A DNA stretch of 38,293 nucleotides from CAYNTC01 sp964432925 (GTDB taxonomy: Bacteria > Planctomycetota > Phycisphaerae > Sedimentisphaerales > Anaerobacaceae), in NCBI GenBank assembly GCA_964432925.1, contig CAYSPM010000008.1:1-38293 (forward strand), read 5' to 3'. Under the pieces are notes generated by a model. That model saw only the letters and a program-made list of their open reading frames with translations. It was not told the origin of the DNA and made no database searches. Positions 7,891 to 16,432 of this stretch are shown piece by piece. The stretch's first letter is position 1. Each line of letters opens with the position of its first letter. Both the position numbers and the translations under genes were made by a program.

Positions 7891-7962
7891 GCACGCCTGC
7901 CCTGAGCAAAGCCGAAGGGACGCACCACGCACGCCTGCCCTGAGCGAAGCCGAAGGGACGCA
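7888..7962. repeat. Tandem pair of 37-bp repeats at the gspG/gspH junction
   Basis: Two copies, 7888-7924 and 7926-7962, differ at one base and have a 38-base period. The core reads CCTGCCCTGAGC, then AAAG or GAAG, then CCGAAGGG. The reverse complement of this core matches a unit inside pabB (24475-24497). The pair ends one base before the gspG stop codon and is in frame with gspH. Two copies with a one-base spacer do not make a CRISPR array. Confidence 0.85.
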
Positions 7963-7963
7963 A

Positions 7964-8413
7964 TCAGTATGCATCTGTACTGAGCAAGTCGGCATCATAA
8001 TCCTCACCGCCCTCTTCGCCGTCGGCGCCCAGGCTTTTGATTACAAATGGTTTGCCGCTCTCCGGGTACTGTTCATAGATGAAATCGTTCCCCCAACCGT
8101 CCTTCGGCAGGTCCGTGGTTTCAAGGTATCCGCCGGGCTGATAGTTTGGGGCATCCTCTAATGGCTCAACGAGAACCAAAAGCCCTTCTTCCTCAGTCGG
8201 GAATCGACCGGTATCCATCTTGAATTGGTTAATAGCATTGTGCAAAAGCCTTAGGTTTGTCTTTGTGGTCGTGACTCTTGCTTTGTCTGTCTGGCCGACA
8301 AAGTTTCGCACAACCACCGCCGCCAGCAACCCCAGGATGATTAGTACAGCCATCAACTCCACCATCGTGAAACCGGCTCTATCGTTTCTTTTTTGTTTAC
8401 CTTTCATCTTCAT
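7964..8413 (-). CDS. gspG: T2SS major pseudopilin GspG
   Basis: GspG is the main building block of the pseudopilus. The protein shows the leader MKMKGKQKRNDRAG, the processing site G/FTMVELMAVLIILGLLAAVV with Glu at +5, and the classic GspG fold signatures. These are the KARVTTTKTNL helix, NQFKMDTGRFPTEEEGL, the LPKDGWGNDFIYEQYP segment, and the calcium-loop region SLGADGEEGGEDYDADL. Length (149 aa) is normal. A good Shine-Dalgarno (AGGAG, five bases before ATG) supports the start. It follows gspF by 21 bases. Two repeats begin immediately beyond its stop codon. Confidence 0.95.
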   Translation of the reverse strand: MKMKGKQKRNDRAGFTMVELMAVLIILGLLAAVVVRNFVGQTDKARVTTTKTNLRLLHNAINQFKMDTGRFPTEEEGLLVLVEPLEDAPNYQPGGYLETTDLPKDGWGNDFIYEQYPESGKPFVIKSLGADGEEGGEDYDADLLSTDAY

Positions 8414-8434
8414 ATAGGCTCCTAAACGAAATTA

Positions 8435-9652
8435 TCAGATTTCAAGTGCTGATATTTTCAAGATCGGTAATATCGTTGCGTATGCGATTAGGCCAATTAT
8501 TGCCGCCATTACAATTATAATAATGGGTTCGATTGCAGCACTGAGGCGTTCAATGACTAAGTCGGTCGAGGCCTCAAGATTGTCACTAATGTTTTTCAGC
8601 ATGATTTCCAGCTCACCACTTTTTTCTCCCACAGCGACCATGTGGGCAATAGCGGGATCGATAACTCCGCTGTCTCTAAGCGGCGTGGCAATATCGGCTC
8701 CAGCAAGAATCCGTTCACGAGCCTGCTGTATAGCTCGCTTCATAAGGCTGTTACCGGTGACTTCTGATACTACACGCAGCGATTCAGCCATAGCAAGGCC
8801 TGAATTGAGCAGCGTTGATAGTGTAGAGGCAAAGCGTGAAACAACACGCTGTTTTATGAGCGGTCCGAACAAAGGCAAAGACAACAACAATTTGTCTCTC
8901 AAGTACGCACCACGGCTCGTCTTCAAAAACCTTTTCACACTATAAACGATCACGAACAAAACTCCAATAACGACGAACAACCGCCAACTGGTCAACACCG
9001 TCCCCACGTACATAAGTTGCCGGGTAATCCAGGGCAATTCCTGCCCAGCCCGCTCAATCTGCTCGCCGATAGTTGGGATAACCTTGGCTGTCAAAACAAG
9101 AATCGCGAAGATACAGAAGAGAATCAGGACGACCGGATATATCATCGCTGTGATGACCTTCGATTCAACGCGCTGGCGTTTTTCCATGAAGTTGGCGATT
9201 GTAGTGAGGCTTGTTCCCAGCGACCCGGTAACCTCACCGACCCGGACCATACTAACGTATATGACGTCAAAATAATCACTGTAATCTTTCAGAGCATCGG
9301 TAAATGATTCGCCCGTGACAACACGGTCTCGAATGTCGGTCAGGGCATTTTTGAACCGCGTATCGCTCGTCTGCACAGTAAGAACTGAAAGGGCTTCGGT
9401 CAGCTTGATCCCTGAACTAAGAAGCGTTGCCAGTTGTTTGGTAAAATCTATGATCTGGCTCTTACCGGTCTTGGTAAAAAGGGAAAATAGTGCAACCCTT
9501 CCTTTAGTTCTTGAGCTGATTTCTGTTATCGACGAAGGGTGGATGCTCCGAACACGCAAATGTTTGCGGGCAACGTAGGGGCTTTCAGCAGTAATTGTAC
9601 CCCTGACCTTTTTGCCGCTTGCTGCTATTGCTGTGTAATGATATCTCGGCAT
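8435..9652 (-). CDS. gspF: T2SS inner-membrane platform protein GspF
   Basis: GspF is the polytopic platform protein on which GspE acts. The 405-residue protein begins with the family motif YHYTAIAASGKKVRGTITAE. It has two cytoplasmic T2SSF repeats: the first around 70-190 (FTKQLATLLSSGIKLTEAL), the second around 272-390 (RFASTLSTLLNSGLAMAESL). Hydrophobic helices lie after the first repeat, near 215-235, and at the C-terminus (IIIIVMAAIIGLIAYATILP). Length is exactly typical. It is separated from gspE by 130 bases holding a large inverted repeat, and it precedes gspG by 21 bases. Confidence 0.95.
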   Translation of the reverse strand: MPRYHYTAIAASGKKVRGTITAESPYVARKHLRVRSIHPSSITEISSRTKGRVALFSLFTKTGKSQIIDFTKQLATLLSSGIKLTEALSVLTVQTSDTRFKNALTDIRDRVVTGESFTDALKDYSDYFDVIYVSMVRVGEVTGSLGTSLTTIANFMEKRQRVESKVITAMIYPVVLILFCIFAILVLTAKVIPTIGEQIERAGQELPWITRQLMYVGTVLTSWRLFVVIGVLFVIVYSVKRFLKTSRGAYLRDKLLLSLPLFGPLIKQRVVSRFASTLSTLLNSGLAMAESLRVVSEVTGNSLMKRAIQQARERILAGADIATPLRDSGVIDPAIAHMVAVGEKSGELEIMLKNISDNLEASTDLVIERLSAAIEPIIIIVMAAIIGLIAYATILPILKISALEI

Positions 9653-9693
9653 AAATAGGGCTCGTAATCAGAAACTGACTGGCAAGGGGCAAA

Positions 9694-9752
9694 GGCACAT
9701 AGGGACAAAGATTCAATCCCTAAGGGACTTTGTTCCTCTGACACTTTGTGCC
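9694..9752. repeat. Large imperfect stem-loop between gspE and gspF
   Basis: GGCACA at 9694-9699 pairs with TGTGCC at 9747-9752. Inside, GGACAAAG at 9703-9710 pairs with CTTTGTTCC at 9728-9736 (one extra base). The loop contains TCCCTAAGGGA, itself a small hairpin. It fills the spacer between gspE and gspF. It could affect relative expression within the operon, or be another mobile palindrome. Confidence 0.6.
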
Positions 9753-9782
9753 CATTGCTCTTTAATATTTACATTCTAACTT

Positions 9783-11489
9783 TCACACTACATCCGCCTG
9801 CGTGACTCTCAGAACTTCGGAGACAGTTGTTGTCCCCGCAAGCACCTTCCTTGCACCATCCATTCGCAGCGTTTGCATCCCTGCGTCAAGTGCGATCCTC
9901 TTTATTTTACCGGCAGTTTCTCTCCTGTATACAAGCTCCTGGATTTCTTCGTTTATTAACATTAGCTCATAGATGCCGGTTCGGCCGCGATAGCCGGTTT
10001 GAAAACATTTTTCGCAGCCTCGTCCGACATAGAACTTTGCGCCGTTCTTAGCGGCCACTTCACCCAGACCAAGCTCTTTCAATTCGTGAGCGGAAGGCTC
10101 AGCCTCTGTTCTGCAATCCGGGCACACTTTTCGTACAAGTCGTTGAGCAATTATAGCAATCAAGGATGAACTAACCAGGTACGGTTCCACACCTAGGTCC
10201 AAAAGTCGACTTACCGCACCTGCTGAGTCATTGGTGTGCAGCGTACTGAAAACCAAATGGCCTGTCAGTGACGACTGTATCGCCATCCGTGCTGTTTCGA
10301 CATCTCGAACCTCACCGACCATTATCACGTCCGGGTCCTGACGCAATACATGCCGAAGCGACGTCGCGAAATTCATTCCTTTCTTGCTTGCAACTTGAAT
10401 CTGGCTTATCCCTTCGAGCTGGTACTCAATCGGGTCTTCTATCGTTATGACGTTCTTCTCAGCCGAATTGATTCTGTTAAGGCACGCGTAGAGAGTCGTG
10501 CTCTTACCGCTACCTGTCGGCCCAGTCACAAAAATCACGCCATGCGAGCGGTCCAGCAGAGAATCGAATGTTTTCAAATCGTTTTTCCACAGACCAAGCT
10601 CATTCAACCCGAACAGCCCTGTACTTTTGTCAAGGAGCCTCAGCACGCTGCGCTCGCCGAAGCTGGTTGGAACAGTGCTTATACGTAGATCAACCTCACG
10701 CTGACCCAACCGTACGCTGCATCTACCATCCTGTGGAAGACGACGTTCCGCGATATCCATGCCTGCCATAACCTTGATACGAGAAATAATCAGCGGCAAT
10801 ACATTTTTGTTCAGGCTCAAAACGTCGTACAAAATGCCATCGATACGGTAGCGAATCTGAATCTTCGATTCATAAGGATGAACGTGAATATCGCTCGCCC
10901 TTAATTGGAGAGCACGAAAAAGAACGTCATTAACAAGTCTTATAACAGGAGGACGATTCACTACGTCGAGCAGGTCGTCCGAAGCAGATACCTCGTCGAT
11001 TATTTGGTCGAGGTTTTGCGAGTCAAGTTCCTCTGCTACTTCCTCTATGACTGTTGTACGCTGCTCGTATGCAACATCTATAACGGACGTGATTATAGCA
11101 CGAGTGGATACCGCCGGCTTGACCGCAAGGCCCGTCATCTTTGAGACGTTATCCAGAGCATTAACATCCAACGGTTTGGACAAGACAACCGTCAGTTCTC
11201 CGTTGTCGATATCCTGCCGTATACCGATAAGGTAATGGTGCTGGGCGTAGGTGGCAGGAACCGCTTCTACGAACTCGACTGGCACAGCCTTTTCGGAGAT
11301 TTCTGGCAAGAACTCCCAGCCCAGCGCCTCAGCAAACAGCTTTAAGACGGCATCTTCTGTAAAGTATGGGCAGCCAAGCAAAATTTCGTCGAGCCGCTCT
11401 CGGCGGCTGTTCTCCTTGAGGAACTTGGCCAATTGCTCAGCATCGACCAAACCTGTACGTTTTGCAGTCTGTATCAGCAAGTCCTTCAT
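9783..11489 (-). CDS. gspE: T2SS assembly ATPase GspE
   Basis: GspE is the cytoplasmic hexameric ATPase that powers pseudopilus growth. The N-terminal N1E-type domain (about 1-145) is followed by the ATPase. Visible motifs are Walker A GPTGSGKST (323-331), the Asp box ITIEDPIEYQ (348-357), Walker B DPDVIMVGEVRD (386-397) and the His box TGHLVFSTLHTND (410-422). A zinc-binding pair of CxxC motifs, CPDC (456-459) and CEKC (492-495), is characteristic of GspE/PilB. Length (568 aa) is normal. It is the second gene of the cluster, 75 bases after gspD, and the spacer contains a degenerate heptamer array. No Shine-Dalgarno is evident. Confidence 0.96.
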   Translation of the reverse strand: MKDLLIQTAKRTGLVDAEQLAKFLKENSRRERLDEILLGCPYFTEDAVLKLFAEALGWEFLPEISEKAVPVEFVEAVPATYAQHHYLIGIRQDIDNGELTVVLSKPLDVNALDNVSKMTGLAVKPAVSTRAIITSVIDVAYEQRTTVIEEVAEELDSQNLDQIIDEVSASDDLLDVVNRPPVIRLVNDVLFRALQLRASDIHVHPYESKIQIRYRIDGILYDVLSLNKNVLPLIISRIKVMAGMDIAERRLPQDGRCSVRLGQREVDLRISTVPTSFGERSVLRLLDKSTGLFGLNELGLWKNDLKTFDSLLDRSHGVIFVTGPTGSGKSTTLYACLNRINSAEKNVITIEDPIEYQLEGISQIQVASKKGMNFATSLRHVLRQDPDVIMVGEVRDVETARMAIQSSLTGHLVFSTLHTNDSAGAVSRLLDLGVEPYLVSSSLIAIIAQRLVRKVCPDCRTEAEPSAHELKELGLGEVAAKNGAKFYVGRGCEKCFQTGYRGRTGIYELMLINEEIQELVYRRETAGKIKRIALDAGMQTLRMDGARKVLAGTTTVSEVLRVTQADVV

Positions 11490-11504
11490 GCGAGTACCAA
11501 TATT

Positions 11505-11557
11505 GGTTAAATGGTAATTAGTTAAATGGTTAAATAGTTACCAGTAACCAGTTACCA
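11505..11557. repeat. Degenerate heptamer array in the gspD-gspE spacer
   Basis: GTTACCA, GTAACCA, GTTACCA stand in tandem at 11537-11557. They are preceded by related seven- to eight-base words of the type GTTAAAT(G/A) from 11505. On the minus strand the array starts eight bases after the gspD stop codon and fills most of the gap to gspE. Confidence 0.7.
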
Positions 11558-11564
11558 AATCAGA

Positions 11565-14500
11565 CTAATGAGCTTCAAGCACTTTAACCGGATCTAAAGG
11601 GTTTGGTTTTATGCCGGGCCAGTCCTGATGTTCCTGGAACTCCATCTCATATCTTTCAAAGGCCATTCTGTTTTTGTCTGATATACGTTCCAGGTCGGTC
11701 AGCCCTGCTGCCAGTGTCTCAGCCGGCCTTATGATCTCTGCTTTGACAAACACATATAATTTTCTTTGCAGGTCGTTATTGCTAACAGTTCTGAAGGCTC
11801 CTCCGATGATAGGCAGGTCACCCAGTATCGGCACTTTCGTTCCACCTTTGCTCTGATTCAGCTTCAACATTCCGCCGAGTATTATGGTGCTGCTGTTGGG
11901 AACTGTAACAATAGTATTGATTTCGCTGCTGGTTGTGTCCGGCGGTTTGTCTCCGGTTATTGTACCGAAATCCGACCTCGTCAATATGATGTCCAGCCGC
12001 AACAAATCTCCTTCGCTGATATGCGGCGTAATATCGAGGGTTATTCCTGCATCGTATCCTTCATAGTCGACCGCCGTTTCTATCACAGTAGTTTGCTCTC
12101 CTGCTCCACCTGTGGCCAGCGGAATTGAAGATCTCTTTGTGACATAAGTCGTATCCGTTGTTTGAATCGTACCTGTCGCGTTATCATTTACGAGAATCTT
12201 GGGTTTAGCCAGAATCCTACCGTAGTTTTTTTGCTGCATAGCGTTAATCAAAAAGTTTATATGCTTATCGCCATAGTAACCAGTGCCGATCCCTTTGTTG
12301 GAACGCAGATCGTTGAATTGGCTAAACCCGCTTTTAGCGAGATTGCTGATTATATTGGGATCAATAACTCCGGCTAGGCCGGAAGAAGCTGCCAAATTGG
12401 GGAAGCTGGAAATCACGTCAAGGTCAAAACTGAACTCGTCAGTTTTGGAGACTTCCACAAGCGTCACATCTATGAGGACTTGTGGCCTTCGTTTATCCAA
12501 CTGCTTTATCAGATTCGCTATCCACTCCTGGTTTTTCTTGCTGGCATAGACAATCAGCGAAAAGGTATTTGGGTCCGGCACGATCGTTATCTGCTCTTCC
12601 TTCCTTATGATTCTCTCAATCTTGCCCTCTTTGTCTGTGACCGTTTCTTCAATCAGGCCCTTTAACACCTCTGCCAGATGGCCTGGAGACTGGTTCTCCA
12701 GCGGATAGAGCTTGTAGGGTATCTCCTCTTCTTCGGTCTTACGATCCACATATTTGATTATTGTCTCTATCTGAGCATGTTGCTCTGCCGTTCCGTTCAC
12801 CAGAAGTGAATTAGTCGTTTCAATTACGACCACCTGTGGCTCCTCTACAAGAGCCTCTTCGGTCTCTGTCATTTCGGCAGTTCGTGTTCGTGCCGCTGCA
12901 GCTCGTGCCGCCGATTGAGCTTGGGCAGATGTGGCCGCAGGTGTTCCTGTGATTCGCGAAGAGGTAACCGCAGAACCACCGATTATTTCAAGCTCTTGCA
13001 GATTCTTCTTAACCTCCTCTGCATCCATGTGTTCGATCTTGTACAGTTTTAGTGTTCGCATGTCTTGCTGCTCAACGTCCAGTGCGTCAATCAACTCATC
13101 AACAAGTCCCAACTGCTCTTCAAGGCCAATCATCAGAATACGGTTGGTTCGCTCATCAGCATCAAGATAAACACTCGGTTGGGTTGGTTCAGCCGGTTGT
13201 TGTCTTGTCCGAGCTTCTCTGGCCCTTCGAGCTGCGAGTACTGCTGCTCTTCTTTGCGCCGCAGTCATTCCTGGTCTCACTGTCGGTTGCTCCGGTTCGG
13301 AGATAGTAATCGAGACCGTGCCCATTTGTTCTGCGAGTGTCTCTATTTTAGGAGCCAGAGTCCTTGCCATCGTGTATCGTAGCTGCCTGAACCTGAATTT
13401 CCTTGGCTTGCCGGGCTTATCGATCATCTCAAGAAGCTGTTCTACACGGCCCATGCGATACGTATAGCCTGTAACTATGAGCGTGCCTGTCTCCGGAATC
13501 GACGAGACAGCCGCACCGAGCTTCATTTTGCTTAACATGTTTTCCGCGTTGTCCGTACTTACGTGCTGCAATTCAAAAACACGTGTTACAATTCCATCCC
13601 CATGCTCAATCCCAGGGGTCTCCGGTCGCACCAAAGCAGGGTCGATATCTAAAGCCTCCTGCACAGGTACAACTGTCACAAGATTACCTTTGCGAGTCAT
13701 CACAAGCTGTTTGAATTTCAACACAGATTCGAGTAACGGATACAGATCCTCAACCCGAAGGTCTCCACGAAGTTTGCCGTGAAGCTTCAATGTCACTTCC
13801 CCCTTGACGTTGGCTGGGTCGTACATATAGGTCAGGCCAAGATACTCGCCAACCAGACTTAGAAGGTCAACAACCTCAAGCTTTTCAGGCAGATTCAACT
13901 TTAGTTCTTTACTTCCGTTGGTAATCGGCTTAGGCTCATAGCGCCGCATGTCTGCGGCTGCTTCAGTAACTTTGGGTGTCTCATCAGCGCTGTTCTCGGG
14001 CACAGTTACATCGTTCTGCTTAAGTTTGCTTTCTGTCTCCGGTTCCTTCACGGGCGCCGCTGCAGGTTCTTGCTTTGGCTCCTCCACAGGCTCCGGCTTG
14101 AGCTGCTGCTCGGTTTCAGGCTGGAACTTCGGCTGCGTTTTTTTTGACTCAGCCATACGTTCAGGCTCTATCTGGGAGTTTGACTGCAAGTTTGGCTCGA
14201 GATGGCGCTGCTGCTCTTGTTGAAGAGCAGCAATTTTTGCTCGCAGATCTTGAGCCTTAAGCAAAGGCTTTGGCTCCGGTGTTTCTTTCTCTGCCGAGGG
14301 CTTTGGTACATTAAGTTCCACCGCCTGTGGCACTTCTGCTAAACGCGTTGGGGGGGGTTGTGTGTTCCTTACCGTCTCTTCTGCCAGCAAAACAGATGAG
14401 TTCTCTACAACGGAAATGATTTGTTGCAGCTTACTAACAGGTGCAATTGTCAAGACCACGTTATTGTGAATGTCTATAATCGCCTTGGTGGGCGCGCTAT

Positions 14501-14924
14501 CATCCGGTGGATTAGCGAAGCTACCAATTGATATACTTCCTACTGCTGCCGCAATCTGCTCATTGGCTGGAAGATTCCTGACCGTCGAGGCTGGAGCAAG
14601 CTTCTCCACGACGAAAAGCTCTTTAGAATCGACGACCTTCAATACAACGATCGCCTTAGCAAGTTCATCAGGCTGGGCAGTTACTAAGAGTGCATTAGTA
14701 TTGGGGATCTGTGAAACAGTGCCGAGCTTGAGCTCAGAAAGGTACTGCCTGCCCCGCTGTGCCGATATGTATCTTAACGGGAAGAACTTGTGTCTAACAG
14801 TCCCGGATGCCGTGGATTGCTCAGCAGCAAAAATGCAACTGTTGAGTAGGAAAAAACTTAATATCAGAATTAGAGTAAAAGTTTTACTCGAGTCCCCACG
14901 ACAAAAACGTCGTTCCATCACCAT
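11565..14924 (-). CDS. gspD: T2SS outer-membrane secretin GspD, greatly extended
   Basis: GspD forms the outer-membrane channel. At 1119 aa it is much longer than the usual 650 or so. Order: a signal sequence (about 15-33), an N1-like module at 43-100, a Glu/Pro/Lys-rich linker at about 205-335, an N0 domain at 340-425 (LKLNLPEKLEVVDLLSLVGE), N1 at 445-502, N2 at 512-618 with an Ala/Arg-rich insert at 553-586, N3 at 623-728 with an Ala-rich insert at 655-690, one further N-like module at 735-812, and the secretin barrel at 815-1067. The barrel shows KPKILVNDNATGTIQT, VPNSSTIILGGML and VPILGDLPIIGGAF. GAGG lies six bases before the ATG. A Cys at residue 30 (LNSC) is a poor lipobox. It is the first gene of the D-M cluster. 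Confidence 0.93.
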   Translation of the reverse strand: MVMERRFCRGDSSKTFTLILILSFFLLNSCIFAAEQSTASGTVRHKFFPLRYISAQRGRQYLSELKLGTVSQIPNTNALLVTAQPDELAKAIVVLKVVDSKELFVVEKLAPASTVRNLPANEQIAAAVGSISIGSFANPPDDSAPTKAIIDIHNNVVLTIAPVSKLQQIISVVENSSVLLAEETVRNTQPPPTRLAEVPQAVELNVPKPSAEKETPEPKPLLKAQDLRAKIAALQQEQQRHLEPNLQSNSQIEPERMAESKKTQPKFQPETEQQLKPEPVEEPKQEPAAAPVKEPETESKLKQNDVTVPENSADETPKVTEAAADMRRYEPKPITNGSKELKLNLPEKLEVVDLLSLVGEYLGLTYMYDPANVKGEVTLKLHGKLRGDLRVEDLYPLLESVLKFKQLVMTRKGNLVTVVPVQEALDIDPALVRPETPGIEHGDGIVTRVFELQHVSTDNAENMLSKMKLGAAVSSIPETGTLIVTGYTYRMGRVEQLLEMIDKPGKPRKFRFRQLRYTMARTLAPKIETLAEQMGTVSITISEPEQPTVRPGMTAAQRRAAVLAARRAREARTRQQPAEPTQPSVYLDADERTNRILMIGLEEQLGLVDELIDALDVEQQDMRTLKLYKIEHMDAEEVKKNLQELEIIGGSAVTSSRITGTPAATSAQAQSAARAAAARTRTAEMTETEEALVEEPQVVVIETTNSLLVNGTAEQHAQIETIIKYVDRKTEEEEIPYKLYPLENQSPGHLAEVLKGLIEETVTDKEGKIERIIRKEEQITIVPDPNTFSLIVYASKKNQEWIANLIKQLDKRRPQVLIDVTLVEVSKTDEFSFDLDVISSFPNLAASSGLAGVIDPNIISNLAKSGFSQFNDLRSNKGIGTGYYGDKHINFLINAMQQKNYGRILAKPKILVNDNATGTIQTTDTTYVTKRSSIPLATGGAGEQTTVIETAVDYEGYDAGITLDITPHISEGDLLRLDIILTRSDFGTITGDKPPDTTSSEINTIVTVPNSSTIILGGMLKLNQSKGGTKVPILGDLPIIGGAFRTVSNNDLQRKLYVFVKAEIIRPAETLAAGLTDLERISDKNRMAFERYEMEFQEHQDWPGIKPNPLDPVKVLEAH

Positions 14925-15376
14925 AACTTACCTCGCAACATAGGGGGGGTCCCATTTTGCGGAGACTTAAGTGCAAAATGAATGCACATTTCTGGCCCCA
15001 GCAGTGAATGCGAAAACAGAGACCCTTATTAAACCAAAAATCTGCACTTTCCATACGATATAGGTTCAACAAACGCTAATGACAAATTCTCATCTATCTA
15101 ATCAGACATAGAATCAACCCGAAAGTTCCCATGCTGTACAAAAAAAAACGCCATTTTCAGCACTGATAGGGCGGAGAAACCCACCTGTTCCAAACAGACT
15201 AAAGATCGTCCATCCCGCTGGATAGAGGCCGATATAATCGTAGTATTGAAAATCAGCGAGTGTTCAATCTCTGAATTCCCTGCCTGATGTATGGAAGATC
15301 AGCACAATACAGAGAAAAATGCGGTTTTCAGTCCTATAAGTAACACTATATTGCAATTGGAATTTAGCTAATTCTT
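14925..15376 (-). other. Leader region upstream of gspD
   Basis: No gene is seen between the gspD start and the scaffold gap. It holds a good minus-strand promoter (15057-15085) and a short hairpin with GTGCA/TGCAC arms at 14971-14987. Two loosely similar direct words, with the pattern AAAA-x2-GC-x2-TTTTCAG, lie near 15145 and 15318. The T2SS transcript would have a leader of about 125 bases. Confidence 0.5.
15057..15085 (-). promoter_or_regulatory. Candidate sigma-70 promoter of the T2SS cluster
   Basis: Reading the minus strand, TTGTCA (15085-15080, 5 of 6 to consensus) is followed by a 17-base spacer and TATATC (15062-15057, 4 of 6). Transcription would begin near 15050, about 125 bases before gspD. 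The spacing is ideal and no competing gene lies between. Confidence 0.5.
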
Positions 15377-15476
15377 NNNNNNNNNNNNNNNNNNNNNNNN
15401 NNNNNNNNNNNNNNNNNNNNNNNNNNNNNNNNNNNNNNNNNNNNNNNNNNNNNNNNNNNNNNNNNNNNNNNNNNNN
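15377..15476. other. Scaffold gap of 100 N
   Basis: Exactly 100 N, a conventional placeholder, so the true distance between the gspD promoter region and the GspC-like gene is unknown. Confidence 0.98.
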
Positions 15477-15529
15477 TATTTTATTTGTTGGTAATAAGAA
15501 TGTGCTGCTCTGATGGCCATGACTGGCTA

Positions 15530-16432
15530 TTATGGGCTTTGGTTGGGTTCTTCTTCGATATCCTTCAACTTTTTACCTAAATCGCCCAGATTTTCAGCCT
15601 CCTCGGCGCTCACACGCGGCAATTTTAGGGTGGAGACTAATTCCTCCATAAGTGCAGCCTTCTCCTCGGGGCTTGGCCCGGAATCGGTTTTGTCGGACTT
15701 GAAACTTTTCTGCAATCCTTTGAGCCTGCCGACGAGCTCTTCCAAGGCTTCGCTATCCTCGGCTCCAACCTGAGGATGCGAGCTACGTGACCTATTTAGG
15801 CTCCGCCTGTCTGCTATGGTATCGCCACTCTTGCCTGCGCCAACCAAGGTGGACGGCACAGCTTTTTTTCTGTCTATAGCTGAAGAAAAAGGTAATTCGC
15901 CTTCAAGAAGATTCGTCCTCGCCGGTTTCTGAGCAACCTCTATCTCGTAAGTCCTTTGGCCATCTCGAATAACTACAAGGCCGTCCTTAACCTGGTCGAC
16001 GATAAGATGCCCTATCTCGCTTGTTTGTCTGACCCATCGCAAACCTTTGCCCGGCTCATCAATAAATGCAAGCGACTGTTCAGGATTTGATGGGAAGAAG
16101 CTCGTCCCCACGAGCGTAAATTTGGCGGAGACGCTTTCAGGTCTGGGTTTGATGGCATTCGGAGAACGACGACCGTTAGCTACCGGTCGGGACTTGGCAG
16201 GCGGGTTCAAATACAACGCGAAGGTTTCCGCCTGCTTTACAAGCGGGGAACTCTCTTGACCACCGGTATTTTTATTGGCAGATGCGCTATTGAACTGCTC
16301 TACAACGGTGGGCGAATTGATGAAACGCTCAGCCTCTTCGTCACTACGCGCACCGAAAACTACCGGGAAAACTAAAAGTATACCCGCAACGATGACTGCC
16401 ACTATGCTCGTTATTCGTAACGTCTTTATCAT
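15530..16432 (-). CDS. GspC-like periplasmic linker protein
   Basis: A 300-residue bitopic protein: one N-terminal membrane helix (about 8-28), a Pro/Ser-rich linker, and a small beta domain at about 102-167. The beta domain has motifs such as FTLVGTSFFPSNPEQSLAFI, IGHLIVDQVKDGLVVIRDG and TYEIEV. These resemble the homology region of GspC/PilP, which contacts the secretin N0 domain. A charged helical C-terminus replaces the PDZ domain of classical GspC. No GspC is encoded in the D-M cluster, so this is its likely missing partner. Its ATG overlaps the stop of the upstream cytochrome gene by four bases (ATGA), so translation is probably coupled. Confidence is moderate because the homology region is short. 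Confidence 0.55.
   Translation of the reverse strand: MIKTLRITSIVAVIVAGILLVFPVVFGARSDEEAERFINSPTVVEQFNSASANKNTGGQESSPLVKQAETFALYLNPPAKSRPVANGRRSPNAIKPRPESVSAKFTLVGTSFFPSNPEQSLAFIDEPGKGLRWVRQTSEIGHLIVDQVKDGLVVIRDGQRTYEIEVAQKPARTNLLEGELPFSSAIDRKKAVPSTLVGAGKSGDTIADRRSLNRSRSSHPQVGAEDSEALEELVGRLKGLQKSFKSDKTDSGPSPEEKAALMEELVSTLKLPRVSAEEAENLGDLGKKLKDIEEEPNQSP

Noticed and set aside
7888..7962. CRISPR-like repeat pair
   Set aside because: Only two 37-bp copies separated by one base, with no spacers and no cas genes.
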